Source of the DNA: Ulvibacter antarcticus
GTDB lineage: Bacteria; Bacteroidota; Bacteroidia; Flavobacteriales; Flavobacteriaceae
Length of the DNA stretch: 64,000 nt
Reading direction: 5' to 3'
NCBI RefSeq assembly: GCF_003688405.1
Contig: NZ_REFC01000012.1
Coordinates: 1-64,000, forward strand
Shown in pieces: positions 35,678-44,297 of this stretch (its first letter is position 1; the number at the start of each line of letters is the position of its first letter). The position numbers and the translations under genes are program-made. The notes beneath the pieces are model-generated. The model was not told the DNA's origin and did not search any database. It saw nothing but the letters and a program-made list of their open reading frames with translations.

Positions 35678-38128
35678 ATGGCTAAATCAAAATTAACTTC
35701 AATAGACAGTTTGTCATTACAAGATCTACAGGATGATGCAGAATTTATTCCTTTAATGACTACAGAAGATGAAGAAGCAATGGATAATGAGGAGTTACCA
35801 AAAGTTTTACCAATTCTTCCCTTACGAAATACTGTTTTATTCCCAGGTGTTGTTATTCCAATTACGGCTGGACGCGATAAATCGATAAAACTGATTAATG
35901 AAACAAATAAAGGAAACAAGATTATTGGTGTAGTTTCCCAAAAAGAAGAGGAAAAAGAGGAACCGGGAATTGAGGATATCAACGCTACAGGAACAGTTGC
36001 TAAGATTCTTCGTGTACTAAAAATGCCAGATGGTAATACAACCGTCATTATACAGGGGACAAAACGTTTTCAGGTTTCTGAAGTAATTACAACCGAACCT
36101 TACTTAACGGCAACGATCGTTGATGTAGCAGAGGCGAAACCAGCAAGAGAGAGTGCTGAGTTTAAAGAAATTATAATTTCCATAAGAGAATTAGCGCTAA
36201 AGATCATAAAAGATAGTCCGAATATCCCTTCGGAGGCTTCGTTCGCAATAAAGAACATTAAAAGTGATTCTTTTCTAATCAACTTTGTTTCTTCGAACCT
36301 CAATATTTCAGTTAAAGAGAAACAAAAACTCCTTGAAATAAACGACTTGAAAGAGCGTGCCATGGAAACACTTCGTTATATGAATCTCGAGCTGCAAAAG
36401 TTGTCACTTCGCAATGATATTCAGTCGAAGGTACATAGTGATATCAATCAGCAGCAGCGTGAGTACTTCTTGCATCAACAAATGAAGACTATTCAGGAAG
36501 AGTTGGGCGGGAACAATTCTGAAGCAGAAATAGAAGAAATGCGTGCTCGGGCGAAATCCAAAAATTGGAATAAAGAAGTCGAAACTCACTTTACTAAAGA
36601 GCTCGCAAAATTACAACGCATGAACCCACAGGTGGCCGAGTTTAGCATTCAGAGGAATTATCTGGATCTGATGCTCGAGCTTCCATGGAATGAATACAGC
36701 GTTGATAAATTCGATTTAAAACGTGCCAGAAAAATTCTGGATAGGGATCATTATGGTCTTGACGATGTTAAAAAGAGAATCATTGAGTATCTGGCAGTTC
36801 TAAAGCTTAGAAACGATATGAAATCGCCTATTCTCTGTCTTTACGGACCTCCGGGAGTTGGAAAGACATCATTAGGTAAATCTGTAGCTGAGGCTTTAGG
36901 TAGAAAATATGTTCGTATGTCGCTAGGTGGATTGAGAGATGAAGCAGAGATTCGCGGGCATCGTAAAACCTATATTGGTGCTATGCCGGGACGTATTATA
37001 AAAAGTCTTAAAAAGGCAGGAACAAGCAATCCTGTTTTTGTATTGGACGAGATAGATAAGTTATCGGTAGGTAGTCAGGGGGATCCTTCGTCTGCAATGC
37101 TTGAAGTTTTAGATCCAGAGCAGAACAATTCGTTTTATGATAATTTCCTTGAACTTGGTTTCGACCTGTCGAAGGTAATGTTTATAGCTACTTCAAATAG
37201 TTTAAGTACCATTCAGCCGGCGTTGAGAGATCGTATGGAGATCATCAACGTTTCTGGATATACGATTGAAGAGAAGGTAGAGATCGCAAAACGACATTTA
37301 CTTCCGAAGCAATTGGAAGAACACGGTCTTAAAAAGAAACATCTGTTAATCGCTAAACCACAACTAGAAAAGATCGTGGAAGGCTATACTCGTGAAAGCG
37401 GAGTGCGTAGCTTAGAAAAGCAGATTGCAAAAATGGTGCGATATGCTGCCATGAATATTGCGATGGAGGAGGAATATGTAGTGAAAGTAACTAACGATGT
37501 AATTATTGAAGTATTAGGCGCTCCAAGATTGGAACGTGACAAATATGAAAATAATGATGTAGCGGGAGTTGTTACTGGCCTTGCATGGACTCGTGTTGGA
37601 GGAGATATACTGTTCATCGAATCGATCTTATCTAAAGGAAAAGGGTCGTTAAATATGACCGGGAACCTCGGTAAGGTGATGAAAGAATCAGCGACAATTG
37701 CACTTGAGTATATTAAATCGAATGCTGATGTGCTAGGGATTAATCCGGAAGTATTTGAAAAGTACAATGTACATATTCATGTACCGGAAGGAGCTACGCC
37801 GAAAGATGGTCCGAGTGCGGGAATTACCATGTTAACCTCTCTTGTTTCCTTGTTTACGCAAAGAAAAGTGAAGAAAAGCATCGCCATGACTGGTGAAATT
37901 ACGTTAAGAGGAAAGGTACTACCTGTTGGCGGAATCAAAGAGAAAATTCTTGCTGCCAAGCGTGCCCGAATTAAAGAAATCTTATTATGTGAAGACAACC
38001 GACGAGACATTGAGGAAATTAAACCCGAATATCTCAAAGGCTTGAAATTTCACTATGTAAAGGAGATGAGCGATGTATTGACATTAGCACTTACAAAGGA
38101 GAAGGTGAAAAATGCTAAGAAGCTTTAA
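35678..38128 (+). CDS. lon: Endopeptidase La (Lon protease)
   Basis: An 816-residue ATP-dependent serine protease that removes misfolded and regulatory proteins. Order: N-terminal substrate-binding domain (from [20 protein letters not shown], about residue 40), coiled-coil linker, AAA+ module with Walker A G390-PPGVGKT-397, then the protease domain with catalytic serine S713 in [11 protein letters not shown] and lysine K756 in [11 protein letters not shown]. All catalytic residues are present and the length is normal. Neighbours downstream are porQ and cmk, a usual flavobacterial order. A 13-base palindrome lies 15 bases before the ATG. Confidence 0.96.
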   Translation: MAKSKLTSIDSLSLQDLQDDAEFIPLMTTEDEEAMDNEELPKVLPILPLRNTVLFPGVVIPITAGRDKSIKLINETNKGNKIIGVVSQKEEEKEEPGIEDINATGTVAKILRVLKMPDGNTTVIIQGTKRFQVSEVITTEPYLTATIVDVAEAKPARESAEFKEIIISIRELALKIIKDSPNIPSEASFAIKNIKSDSFLINFVSSNLNISVKEKQKLLEINDLKERAMETLRYMNLELQKLSLRNDIQSKVHSDINQQQREYFLHQQMKTIQEELGGNNSEAEIEEMRARAKSKNWNKEVETHFTKELAKLQRMNPQVAEFSIQRNYLDLMLELPWNEYSVDKFDLKRARKILDRDHYGLDDVKKRIIEYLAVLKLRNDMKSPILCLYGPPGVGKTSLGKSVAEALGRKYVRMSLGGLRDEAEIRGHRKTYIGAMPGRIIKSLKKAGTSNPVFVLDEIDKLSVGSQGDPSSAMLEVLDPEQNNSFYDNFLELGFDLSKVMFIATSNSLSTIQPALRDRMEIINVSGYTIEEKVEIAKRHLLPKQLEEHGLKKKHLLIAKPQLEKIVEGYTRESGVRSLEKQIAKMVRYAAMNIAMEEEYVVKVTNDVIIEVLGAPRLERDKYENNDVAGVVTGLAWTRVGGDILFIESILSKGKGSLNMTGNLGKVMKESATIALEYIKSNADVLGINPEVFEKYNVHIHVPEGATPKDGPSAGITMLTSLVSLFTQRKVKKSIAMTGEITLRGKVLPVGGIKEKILAAKRARIKEILLCEDNRRDIEEIKPEYLKGLKFHYVKEMSDVLTLALTKEKVKNAKKL

Positions 38129-38159
38129 TATTTAATTTAAATGAGGAAATCTTAAATAT

Positions 38160-38250
38160 AAGTTTTTCTGTCTGTTCGAGCGCAGTCGAGAACTCTAAGC
38201 TTATTTAATAGTAAGTGGGTGTCTATTGCGCTCGATCTGACATTTAATAT
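38160..38250. repeat. Dispersed intergenic element (TTCGAG family)
   Basis: The lon-porQ gap contains GTTCGAGCGCAGTCGAGAAC and, 60 bases on, TATTGCGCTCGATCTGACA, whose GCGCTCGA matches the inverse of TCGAGCGC. Related GTCAGTTCGAGTG and TATCGAGAAC words occur at 40120-40330 and CTTTCGAGTGA at 55816. It resembles short palindromic intergenic elements found across Flavobacteriia chromosomes. No promoter or terminator role can be shown. A possible porQ -7 element, TATACTTG, follows at 38331-38338. Confidence 0.45.
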
Positions 38251-38374
38251 GATTTATTTTAATAGATAGCTTCTCTACACATCGTTTTTATTCAATACTG
38301 TAAACTCTTTTTAGTACGCTGAAAATAAATTATACTTGCATTCGTTTTAACTCAGGAATACGTATATCGTCCCA

Positions 38375-39397
38375 ATGAACCAAAAGGTTTTGTTCTTTAT
38401 TACCTCACTTTTACTCGCTACTTCAAGTATAGCGCAGATTGGTGGACGATCTACTTATCAATTTCTGAATCTGGTAAATTCCCCAAGACAAGCTGCTTTA
38501 GGTGGAAAAGTGGTGACAAATTACGATTACGACCCAACTCAGGGGCTTTTTAACCCTGCATCGATTAATCCTGAAATGGATAATCAGTTGTCGCTTAATT
38601 ACACTAATTATATTGGTGATGTAAATTATGGAACCGCTGCCTATGCTTATTTATGGGATAGACGAACGCAGGTTTTACATGTCGGAGCCAATTATGTGAA
38701 CTACGGAAACTTTGCAGGCTACGACGAACAGGGAAATGCTACAGATAGCTTTAGTGGGAGTGAAGTGGCACTTTCTGTTGGACATGCACGAAATATCGCG
38801 TTTACAGATTTTCATGTAGGAGGAAACTTGAAGATTATTTCATCCACTTTAGAAAACTATTCTTCTTATGGAGTTGCGCTGGATATTGGTGTGATGTATG
38901 TTTATGAAGATTGGGATCTAAATATTACCGGTGTTGCACGAAATTTAGGGACTCAAATAAAACCTTATGAAACTCAAATTGAGAATCTTCCTTTTGAACT
39001 TATCTTCGGAATCTCCCAAACACTTGAGAACATCCCTATCCGTTGGCATTTCACTTTAGAGAATATGCAGCAATGGAATATCGCTTTTGCCAACCCGAAT
39101 AGGGCACAGGTAGATTTGGAAGGTAATGTAACTGATGAAAAAATTAATTTTATCGACAATGCATTTCGCCATATGATCCTCGGAATTGAAATATTTCCAG
39201 AAAGCGGATTTAACCTTCGTCTTGGGTATAACCTTCGTCGCGGAGAGGAACTTCGAATCATAGAGAAACGCGCGTTTGCAGGTCTTAGCGCAGGCTTTTC
39301 CATAAAATTTAATTATTTAAGATTGAGTTATTCTTATTCAAAATATAGTTCTGCAGCCACTTCTAGTTTTTTCGGATTAAACATAAACCTTCAATAA
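38375..39397 (+). CDS. porQ: Type IX secretion system protein PorQ
   Basis: A 340-residue outer-membrane beta-barrel with signal peptide (MNQKVLFFITSLLLATSSIAQ). Family blocks are GGRSTYQFLNLVNSPRQAAL and GLFNPASINPEMDNQLSLNY near the N-terminus and a C-terminal SYSYSKYSSAATSSFFGLNI. PorQ works with PorU, PorV and PorZ in surface attachment of T9SS cargo. The window holds at least two such cargo proteins (8965 and 20588). The gene ends in TAATG shared with cmk, and the lon-porQ-cmk order supports the call. Confidence 0.88.
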   Translation: MNQKVLFFITSLLLATSSIAQIGGRSTYQFLNLVNSPRQAALGGKVVTNYDYDPTQGLFNPASINPEMDNQLSLNYTNYIGDVNYGTAAYAYLWDRRTQVLHVGANYVNYGNFAGYDEQGNATDSFSGSEVALSVGHARNIAFTDFHVGGNLKIISSTLENYSSYGVALDIGVMYVYEDWDLNITGVARNLGTQIKPYETQIENLPFELIFGISQTLENIPIRWHFTLENMQQWNIAFANPNRAQVDLEGNVTDEKINFIDNAFRHMILGIEIFPESGFNLRLGYNLRRGEELRIIEKRAFAGLSAGFSIKFNYLRLSYSYSKYSSAATSSFFGLNINLQ

Positions 39398-40089
39398 TGA
39401 GCAAAATTACCATTGCTATAGACGGTTATTCTTCCACAGGAAAAAGTACGGTAGCACGTCAATTAGCCGATTGGTTGGAATATGTATATGTGGATAGTGG
39501 TGCGATGTACAGGGCAGTTACGCTTTTTGCACTTCGGAAGGGATTCATTTCGGAAACACAATTCGATAAACAGAAGTTAATTGATAGTTTGCCGGAAGTT
39601 ACGTTGGAGTTCAGAAAAAATGCCGAAGGAAAAGCCGAGATCTTTCTGAAGGGTGAAAATGTTGAAAAACAGATAAGAACCATGGAAGTTTCGGAGTATG
39701 TAAGTCCGATTGCAACTGTTTCTGAAGTAAGAAGAAAGCTGGTGGAACAGCAACAACGAATGGGAGAGGGGAAAGGCGTTGTTATGGATGGTCGTGATAT
39801 AGGGACCGTCGTTTTTCCAAATGCCGAATTAAAAATATTTATGAATGCTTCAGCCGAAACCCGGGCTAGCCGTCGTTTCAAAGAACTTCAAGATAGAGGT
39901 GACAAAGTAACTTTTAATGAAGTGCTTGAAAACGTAAAGGAACGCGATCATATAGATTCCACTAGAAAAGATTCTCCTTTACGCAAAGCAGGCGATGCCA
40001 TTGAAGTCGACAACAGCGAGATGAACCTGGAAGATCAGTTTCACACCATACTGCAATTAGCGAAAGACCGTATTGCTGGTAGAATCTAA
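39397..40089 (+). CDS. cmk: (d)CMP kinase
   Basis: A 230-residue nucleotide kinase that phosphorylates CMP and dCMP. P-loop IAIDGYSSTGKSTVA at residues 6-20, the CMP-binding YVDSGAMYRAVTLFAL, GVVMDGRDIGTVVFPNAELK, and RDHIDSTRKDSPLRKAGDAI in the C-terminal lid region are all present. Length is normal. Its start codon overlaps the porQ stop by one base (TAATG), so translation is probably coupled. Confidence 0.95.
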   Translation: MSKITIAIDGYSSTGKSTVARQLADWLEYVYVDSGAMYRAVTLFALRKGFISETQFDKQKLIDSLPEVTLEFRKNAEGKAEIFLKGENVEKQIRTMEVSEYVSPIATVSEVRRKLVEQQQRMGEGKGVVMDGRDIGTVVFPNAELKIFMNASAETRASRRFKELQDRGDKVTFNEVLENVKERDHIDSTRKDSPLRKAGDAIEVDNSEMNLEDQFHTILQLAKDRIAGRI

Positions 40090-40119
40090 AAAAATGTTCA
40101 ATTATCATTGATAAATACT

Positions 40120-40440
40120 CAATCTCTGTCAGTTTGAGTGACTTCTCGATACAATCCGCCGCTGGCGGATCACTCGAAGTGACACTTGTATTATATTTTA
40201 TAGATTAGCTTAACGACCTTCGTCAGTTCGAGTAATCCGCAGCGTATTCTAAGCATTAATTTGGACCATAGTCAGTTCGAGTGAATTGTAAGCTGCGATA
40301 GCGAGCTTGGAATTTGTATCGAGAACAACATCCCCCAACCCCCTTCGAAGGGGGCTTTTATTTGATTATATAATTACGAAATAAACTTATACGTTTCCTC
40401 CCCTTATTTCAAGGGGAGGTGCCAACAGCGGAGGGGTTTT
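40120..40440. repeat. Cluster of dispersed intergenic repeat elements
   Basis: The 396-base gap 40090-40485 has no gene. It holds three degenerate copies of GTCAGTTCGAGTG (near 40128, 40224 and 40270), a CGCCGCTGGCG hairpin, and TATCGAGAAC. It also has a CCCCCTTCGAAGGGGG hairpin (40339-40354) and CCTCCCCTT / AAGGGGAGG (40397-40405 / 40411-40419) followed by GGAGGGGTTTTTT. The last element recurs at 43460-43590. It looks like an accumulation site for genome-wide palindromic elements. The GGAGGGGTTTTTT end could act as a terminator for cmk. Confidence 0.55.
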
Positions 40441-40485
40441 TTAAAGTAATAATGCAATATCTTTTAGCACTAATATGTAAATAAG

Positions 40486-40935
40486 TTAATCCACTTTCAA
40501 AAACTTCAACACCTCGTCTCCTTCCGCATTATAAAGATGTAGTTGAAGATTTTCAATTTTATAGGAAGTAACAGCACCCATAGCTTTCATATAGGCACTT
40601 GGAAGTTTCATATCAGGGCACATCATTTTGGTGCCACCCATTTTTCCGAAGGAAATAGAAGTAGCATCTAAGCTTTCAATACTTCCGAAGATCGCATTAC
40701 AACCATCATTACCGCCAATACGCTTTTCAGAAACAAAGATTTCAAGCATGGGAAAACTCTGACGGTCATTAGATTCTTCACGCTTAATTTCTTCACCGTT
40801 CAACGCGTTTAAAGCCCAAATATCATGGAGTTGAGTGGAGGGGTTTGTGTCGGGCTTTGTCATGCTTTTATTAGAATTACAAGAAAAAGTAAAGGTTGCT
40901 ATAAGTGCAATAGATAGTATATATTTTAAAGACAT
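40486..40935 (-). CDS. META/HslJ-domain lipoprotein
   Basis: A 149-residue lipoprotein. I use the ATG at 40935, which gives a proper lipoprotein signal (LIATFTFSC); an upstream ATG at 40995 would precede it with an unlikely 20-residue extension. The mature part has the META-domain pattern: WALNALNGEEI, PMLEIFVSEKRIGGNDGCNA with the conserved GxDGCN, then GKMGGTKMMCPDM and a terminal LQLHLYNAEGDEVLKF. HslJ-type proteins are envelope proteins linked to stress or antibiotic tolerance; the function here is not certain. Confidence 0.83.
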   Translation of the reverse strand: MSLKYILSIALIATFTFSCNSNKSMTKPDTNPSTQLHDIWALNALNGEEIKREESNDRQSFPMLEIFVSEKRIGGNDGCNAIFGSIESLDATSISFGKMGGTKMMCPDMKLPSAYMKAMGAVTSYKIENLQLHLYNAEGDEVLKFLKVD

Positions 40936-41022
40936 AAGAATCTGATTTTTATATAAAAGTAAAGAGCAAGAAACGATCCAAAAAACATTTATCAAAAATT
41001 TAAGCTTTCCGAAGATAAACCC

Positions 41023-41053
41023 TTTGAAAATAGAAAGATAAATAGTATTTTTG
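41023..41053 (+). promoter_or_regulatory. Near-consensus promoter of rpsA
   Basis: TTTG (41023-41026) and TATTTTTG (41046-41053) are separated by 19 bases, an excellent match to the Bacteroidota sigma-A promoter. Transcription would start near 41060, giving a leader of about 180 bases. Confidence 0.8.
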
Positions 41054-41059
41054 CACCCC

Positions 41060-41242
41060 TCTTAGGCAGAAATGCTTTCGAGTTTCAAGTCCTTTTAGCA
41101 ACAAGACCGGATTAAAAGGCAGTCAAAACAAAAACTATAAAAACCCTTCTGTGGGATAGTTGCAGTAAAATCTGGTAAGAACACAGAATACAAAACCGTC
41201 CGAGACGATTTTATTTTAAATTGAAAGGACGCAATTTACAAA
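41060..41242 (+). promoter_or_regulatory. Structured 5' leader of rpsA
   Basis: The leader holds three possible hairpins: CCTTTTA (41091-41097) with TAAAAGG (41113-41119); ACTAT..CCC (41134-41146) with GGGATAGT (41153-41160); and CGTCC (41197-41201) with GGACG (41227-41231), which would hide the AAAGGACG region just before the start codon. Ribosomal-protein leaders often bind their own product. Whether S1 regulates itself here is unknown, and no known Rfam leader was assigned. Confidence 0.5.
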
Positions 41243-43270
41243 ATGGCTGATAAAGCAAACAAAGAAGAAGCTACAGTAGAAAAAAAAGCTACTAAAGCAA
41301 AAAAAGAAACAACCGCTAAGAAACCTGCAAAGGAGAAAAAAGTTGAAGAAACTGTAGCTGTTGAAGAAGTTGCAACTGAAACAGTTGAAAAAGACTCAAA
41401 ACCTAAGGAAGAAGTTGCAACTGAAACAGTTGAAAAAGACTCAAAACCTAGGAAAGAAGTTGCGACTGAAGATGTTGAAAAAGACTCAAAACCTAAGGAA
41501 GAAGTTTCTCTTAAAGAGAGCAATCCTGAAAAATTCTTAACAGATTTTAACTGGCACAACTACGAAGAGGGAATCGACCCTGTAGATGATGGTAAGTTAG
41601 AAGAATTCGAAAAATTAGTTGCCGCAAACTTTGTAGATACTTTAGATGATGAAGTAGTAGATGGTACTGTAGTATTTATCACAGACCGTGATGCTATTAT
41701 CGATATCAACGCAAAGAGTGAAGGTGTAGTTTCTCTAAATGAGTTCCGTTACAATCCGGATCTTAAGGTTGGAGATACTGTTGAAGTATTAATTGATGTA
41801 CGTGAAGACAGTACAGGACAATTAATCCTTTCTCACCGTAAGGCTAGAACAATAAAAGCTTGGGATCGCGTAAATGCGGCTCACGACGAAGCTACTATCG
41901 TTAATGGTTTTGTGAAATGCAGAACTAAAGGTGGTATGATCGTAGATGTTTTCGGTATTGAAGCATTCTTACCGGGATCGCAAATCGATGTGAAGCCTAT
42001 CCGTGATTACGATATCTATGTTGGAAAAACAATGGAATTCAAAGTGGTTAAAATTAATCACGAATTCAAAAACGTTGTTGTATCGCATAAAGCGCTTATC
42101 GAAGCAGATATCGAAGAGCAGAAAAAAGAAATTATCGGACAGCTTGAAAAAGGTCAGGTACTTGAAGGTGTGGTTAAAAATATCACTTCTTACGGAGTAT
42201 TCGTTGATCTTGGTGGTGTTGATGGTTTGGTACATATTACAGACCTTTCTTGGTCTCGTATCAATCACCCGAATGAGATCGTTGAGCTTGATCAGAAACT
42301 GAATGTTGTAATCCTTGACTTCGATGAAGACAAGACACGTATTCAATTAGGTCTTAAGCAATTGAACGCTCATCCTTGGGATGCTTTAGGTGAGGAACTT
42401 AAAGTTGGTGACAAAGTAAAAGGTAAGGTAGTTGTAATCGCTGATTACGGTGCATTTATCGAAGTTGCTGAAGGTGTTGAAGGTCTTATCCACGTTAGCG
42501 AAATGTCTTGGTCTACGCACTTGCGTAGCGCTCAGGATTTCGTAAATGTTGGTGATGAGGTTGAAGCAGTTGTATTGACTATGGACCGTGAAGAGCGCAA
42601 GATGTCTCTTGGTATCAAGCAAATGACTCCAGACCCATGGACTGATATTACTAAGAAGTATCCAGTAGGATCTAATCATAAAGGTATCGTTCGTAACTTC
42701 ACTAACTTCGGTGTATTTGTCGAGTTAGAAGAAGGAATCGACGGTCTTATCTATATTAGTGATCTTTCTTGGACTAAGAAAATCAAGCATCCAAGTGAGT
42801 TCACAAATATTAGTGATACACTAGAGGTTGTTGTGTTAGAATTGGATGTTGAAGGTCGTAAGCTAAGCTTAGGTCACAAGCAAACAATGGATAACCCTTG
42901 GGATAAGTACGAAGCTGAATTCGGATTGGGAACTAAGCACACTGCTGCTATCGACGAGATCGTTGATAAAGGAGCTGTGATTAACTTCAATGAAGATATT
43001 TCTGCTTTCGTTCCAACACGTCATCTTGAAAAGGAAGACGGGAACATGCTTAAGAAAGGTGAAGAAGCAGAATTCCAAATTATTGAGTTCAACAAAGAAT
43101 TCAAGAAAGTGGTAGCATCTCACATGGCAATCCATAAAGAAGAAGAAGCGAAGATTGTGAAGCAAGCTGCTAAGAAGCAAGCTGCACAAGCAGATGAAGC
43201 AAAACCTACATTAGGGGATGCTAACTCAGCACTTCAAGCTCTTAAAGATAAAATGGACGGGAAGAAGTAA
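41243..43270 (+). CDS. rpsA: 30S ribosomal protein S1
   Basis: A 675-residue protein that delivers mRNA to the 30S subunit. Six S1 (OB-fold) domains are visible, e.g. ITSYGVFVDLGGVDGLVHIT, IADYGAFIEVAEGVEGLIHV and NFTNFGVFVELEEGIDGLIY for domains 3-5. The first 100 residues are a Lys/Glu/Ala-rich extension absent from E. coli S1, with three 15-residue tandem repeats (EVATETVEKDSKPKE type, DNA period 45 bases, 41366-41500). The extension is low-complexity and probably disordered. Weak or absent SD sequences in this phylum make S1 function of special interest. Confidence 0.95.
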   Translation: MADKANKEEATVEKKATKAKKETTAKKPAKEKKVEETVAVEEVATETVEKDSKPKEEVATETVEKDSKPRKEVATEDVEKDSKPKEEVSLKESNPEKFLTDFNWHNYEEGIDPVDDGKLEEFEKLVAANFVDTLDDEVVDGTVVFITDRDAIIDINAKSEGVVSLNEFRYNPDLKVGDTVEVLIDVREDSTGQLILSHRKARTIKAWDRVNAAHDEATIVNGFVKCRTKGGMIVDVFGIEAFLPGSQIDVKPIRDYDIYVGKTMEFKVVKINHEFKNVVVSHKALIEADIEEQKKEIIGQLEKGQVLEGVVKNITSYGVFVDLGGVDGLVHITDLSWSRINHPNEIVELDQKLNVVILDFDEDKTRIQLGLKQLNAHPWDALGEELKVGDKVKGKVVVIADYGAFIEVAEGVEGLIHVSEMSWSTHLRSAQDFVNVGDEVEAVVLTMDREERKMSLGIKQMTPDPWTDITKKYPVGSNHKGIVRNFTNFGVFVELEEGIDGLIYISDLSWTKKIKHPSEFTNISDTLEVVVLELDVEGRKLSLGHKQTMDNPWDKYEAEFGLGTKHTAAIDEIVDKGAVINFNEDISAFVPTRHLEKEDGNMLKKGEEAEFQIIEFNKEFKKVVASHMAIHKEEEAKIVKQAAKKQAAQADEAKPTLGDANSALQALKDKMDGKK

Positions 43271-43294
43271 TTCTCATACATTTTAAATAATTTG

Positions 43295-43325
43295 AAAGCC
43301 TTTCAGAAATGAGAGGCTTTTTTTA
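43295..43325 (+). terminator. Terminator after rpsA
   Basis: AAAGCC (43295-43300) with an inner TTTC / GAGA helix pairs with GGCTTT (43315-43320), followed by a T-run. Confidence 0.8.
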
Positions 43326-43369
43326 TACAATACTTCGAAGCTTTAGCGCAGAAGTATTTGGGCGTTCCG

Positions 43370-43600
43370 TAAAGTAGCCGTGAAGTAGAGCAGAGCTCAC
43401 TTCACGACACTTCACGACCGGGCTTTCGGTCATACGCGGTATTTCCCTCTATCCCTAACGCGGGAAACCCCTCCGCCTTCGGCACCTCCCCTTAAAATAA
43501 GGGGAGGAAAGTTTTAATCTAAAGTCAAATTAAATAATGATATTTCCTCCCCTCAATGAGGGGAGGTGCCCAAAGGGCGGAGGGGTCTTTTAAGTCACCC
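43370..43600. repeat. Inverted pair of intergenic palindromic elements
   Basis: The 399-base gap between rpsA and pyrR has no gene. From 43464 CCCCTCCGCC..CACCTCCCC..GGGGAGG runs forward, and from 43550 CCTCCCC..GGGGAGGTG..GGCGGAGGGG runs as its reverse complement, making a long inverted repeat of two similar elements of about 45 bases. Between 43380 and 43425 GTGAAGTAGAGC..GCTCACTTCAC forms a further palindrome related to the one at 1918. A single copy of the first element lies at 40397-40437. This looks like a mobile-repeat or REP-like family without its own gene. Confidence 0.6.
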
Positions 43601-43669
43601 CCAATCTTTTACTGTAATTACTTAAAAAAATAGTAAATTTGTATCCTGAATAATCATTCAGACTACCCT

Positions 43670-44209
43670 ATGAGCCAAAAAGTGTTATTAAACGCAACCG
43701 AAGTGCACATTGCGCTTCAACGTCTGGCTTGTCAATTAATTGAAAATCACGATACTTTCGAAAATACCGTTTTAATTGGAATCCAGCCCAGAGGCGTATT
43801 CCTGGCAGAAAGACTGAAAAGTATTCTTGAATCCGATTATAAAATGAAAGATCTCAAGTTAGGGTATTTAGACATTACTTTTTACCGAGATGACTTCCGA
43901 AGAAGTAATAAGATCCTTGAAGCAAACAAAACAAAAATTGATTTTGTTATTGAAGATAAAAAACTAGTGTTTATCGATGATGTGTTGTACACTGGGAGGA
44001 GTATACGCTCTGCATTAACAGCCGTGCAATCATTTGGGCGCCCGATGGAGATTGAGCTCTTAACGCTGATCGATAGGCGATTTAGCCGTCATTTACCCAT
44101 TCAACCGGATTATAGAGGAAGACAGGTAGACGCCATAGGAGATGAAAAAGTAAAAGTGTGTTGGAAAGAACAAGATGGAGAAGATGCGGTATACTTGGTA
44201 AATAACTAA
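43670..44209 (+). CDS. pyrR: Bifunctional pyr operon regulator / uracil phosphoribosyltransferase PyrR
   Basis: A 179-residue type I phosphoribosyltransferase. The PRPP-binding loop is VFIDDVLYTGRSIRSAL near residue 104, and VLIGIQPRGVFLAERL and LGYLDITFYRDDFRR are further family blocks. In Firmicutes PyrR binds pyr mRNA to attenuate transcription and has minor UPRTase activity; RNA binding in this phylum is not established. It is followed by pyrB after 88 bases that hold a terminator-like hairpin. A TAAATTTG -7 element is at 43634-43641. Confidence 0.92.
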   Translation: MSQKVLLNATEVHIALQRLACQLIENHDTFENTVLIGIQPRGVFLAERLKSILESDYKMKDLKLGYLDITFYRDDFRRSNKILEANKTKIDFVIEDKKLVFIDDVLYTGRSIRSALTAVQSFGRPMEIELLTLIDRRFSRHLPIQPDYRGRQVDAIGDEKVKVCWKEQDGEDAVYLVNN

Positions 44210-44239
44210 GGTTATTACGCCATAGGCTTTGGGCTATAA

Positions 44240-44285
44240 GCTATAGGCGCCTAAAGCATAAAGCATATCGCCTATAGCGTTTTTT
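44240..44285 (+). terminator. Terminator-like hairpin between pyrR and pyrB
   Basis: GCTATAGGCG (44240-44249) pairs perfectly with CGCCTATAGC (44269-44278), followed by GTTTTTT. The hairpin is within what should be one pyr operon. It could be an attenuator or a copy of a common short-repeat element (AAGCTATAGGC words are found in nearby gaps, e.g. 47405-47430). Confidence 0.6.
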
Positions 44286-44297
44286 AGAAAAAAACTA

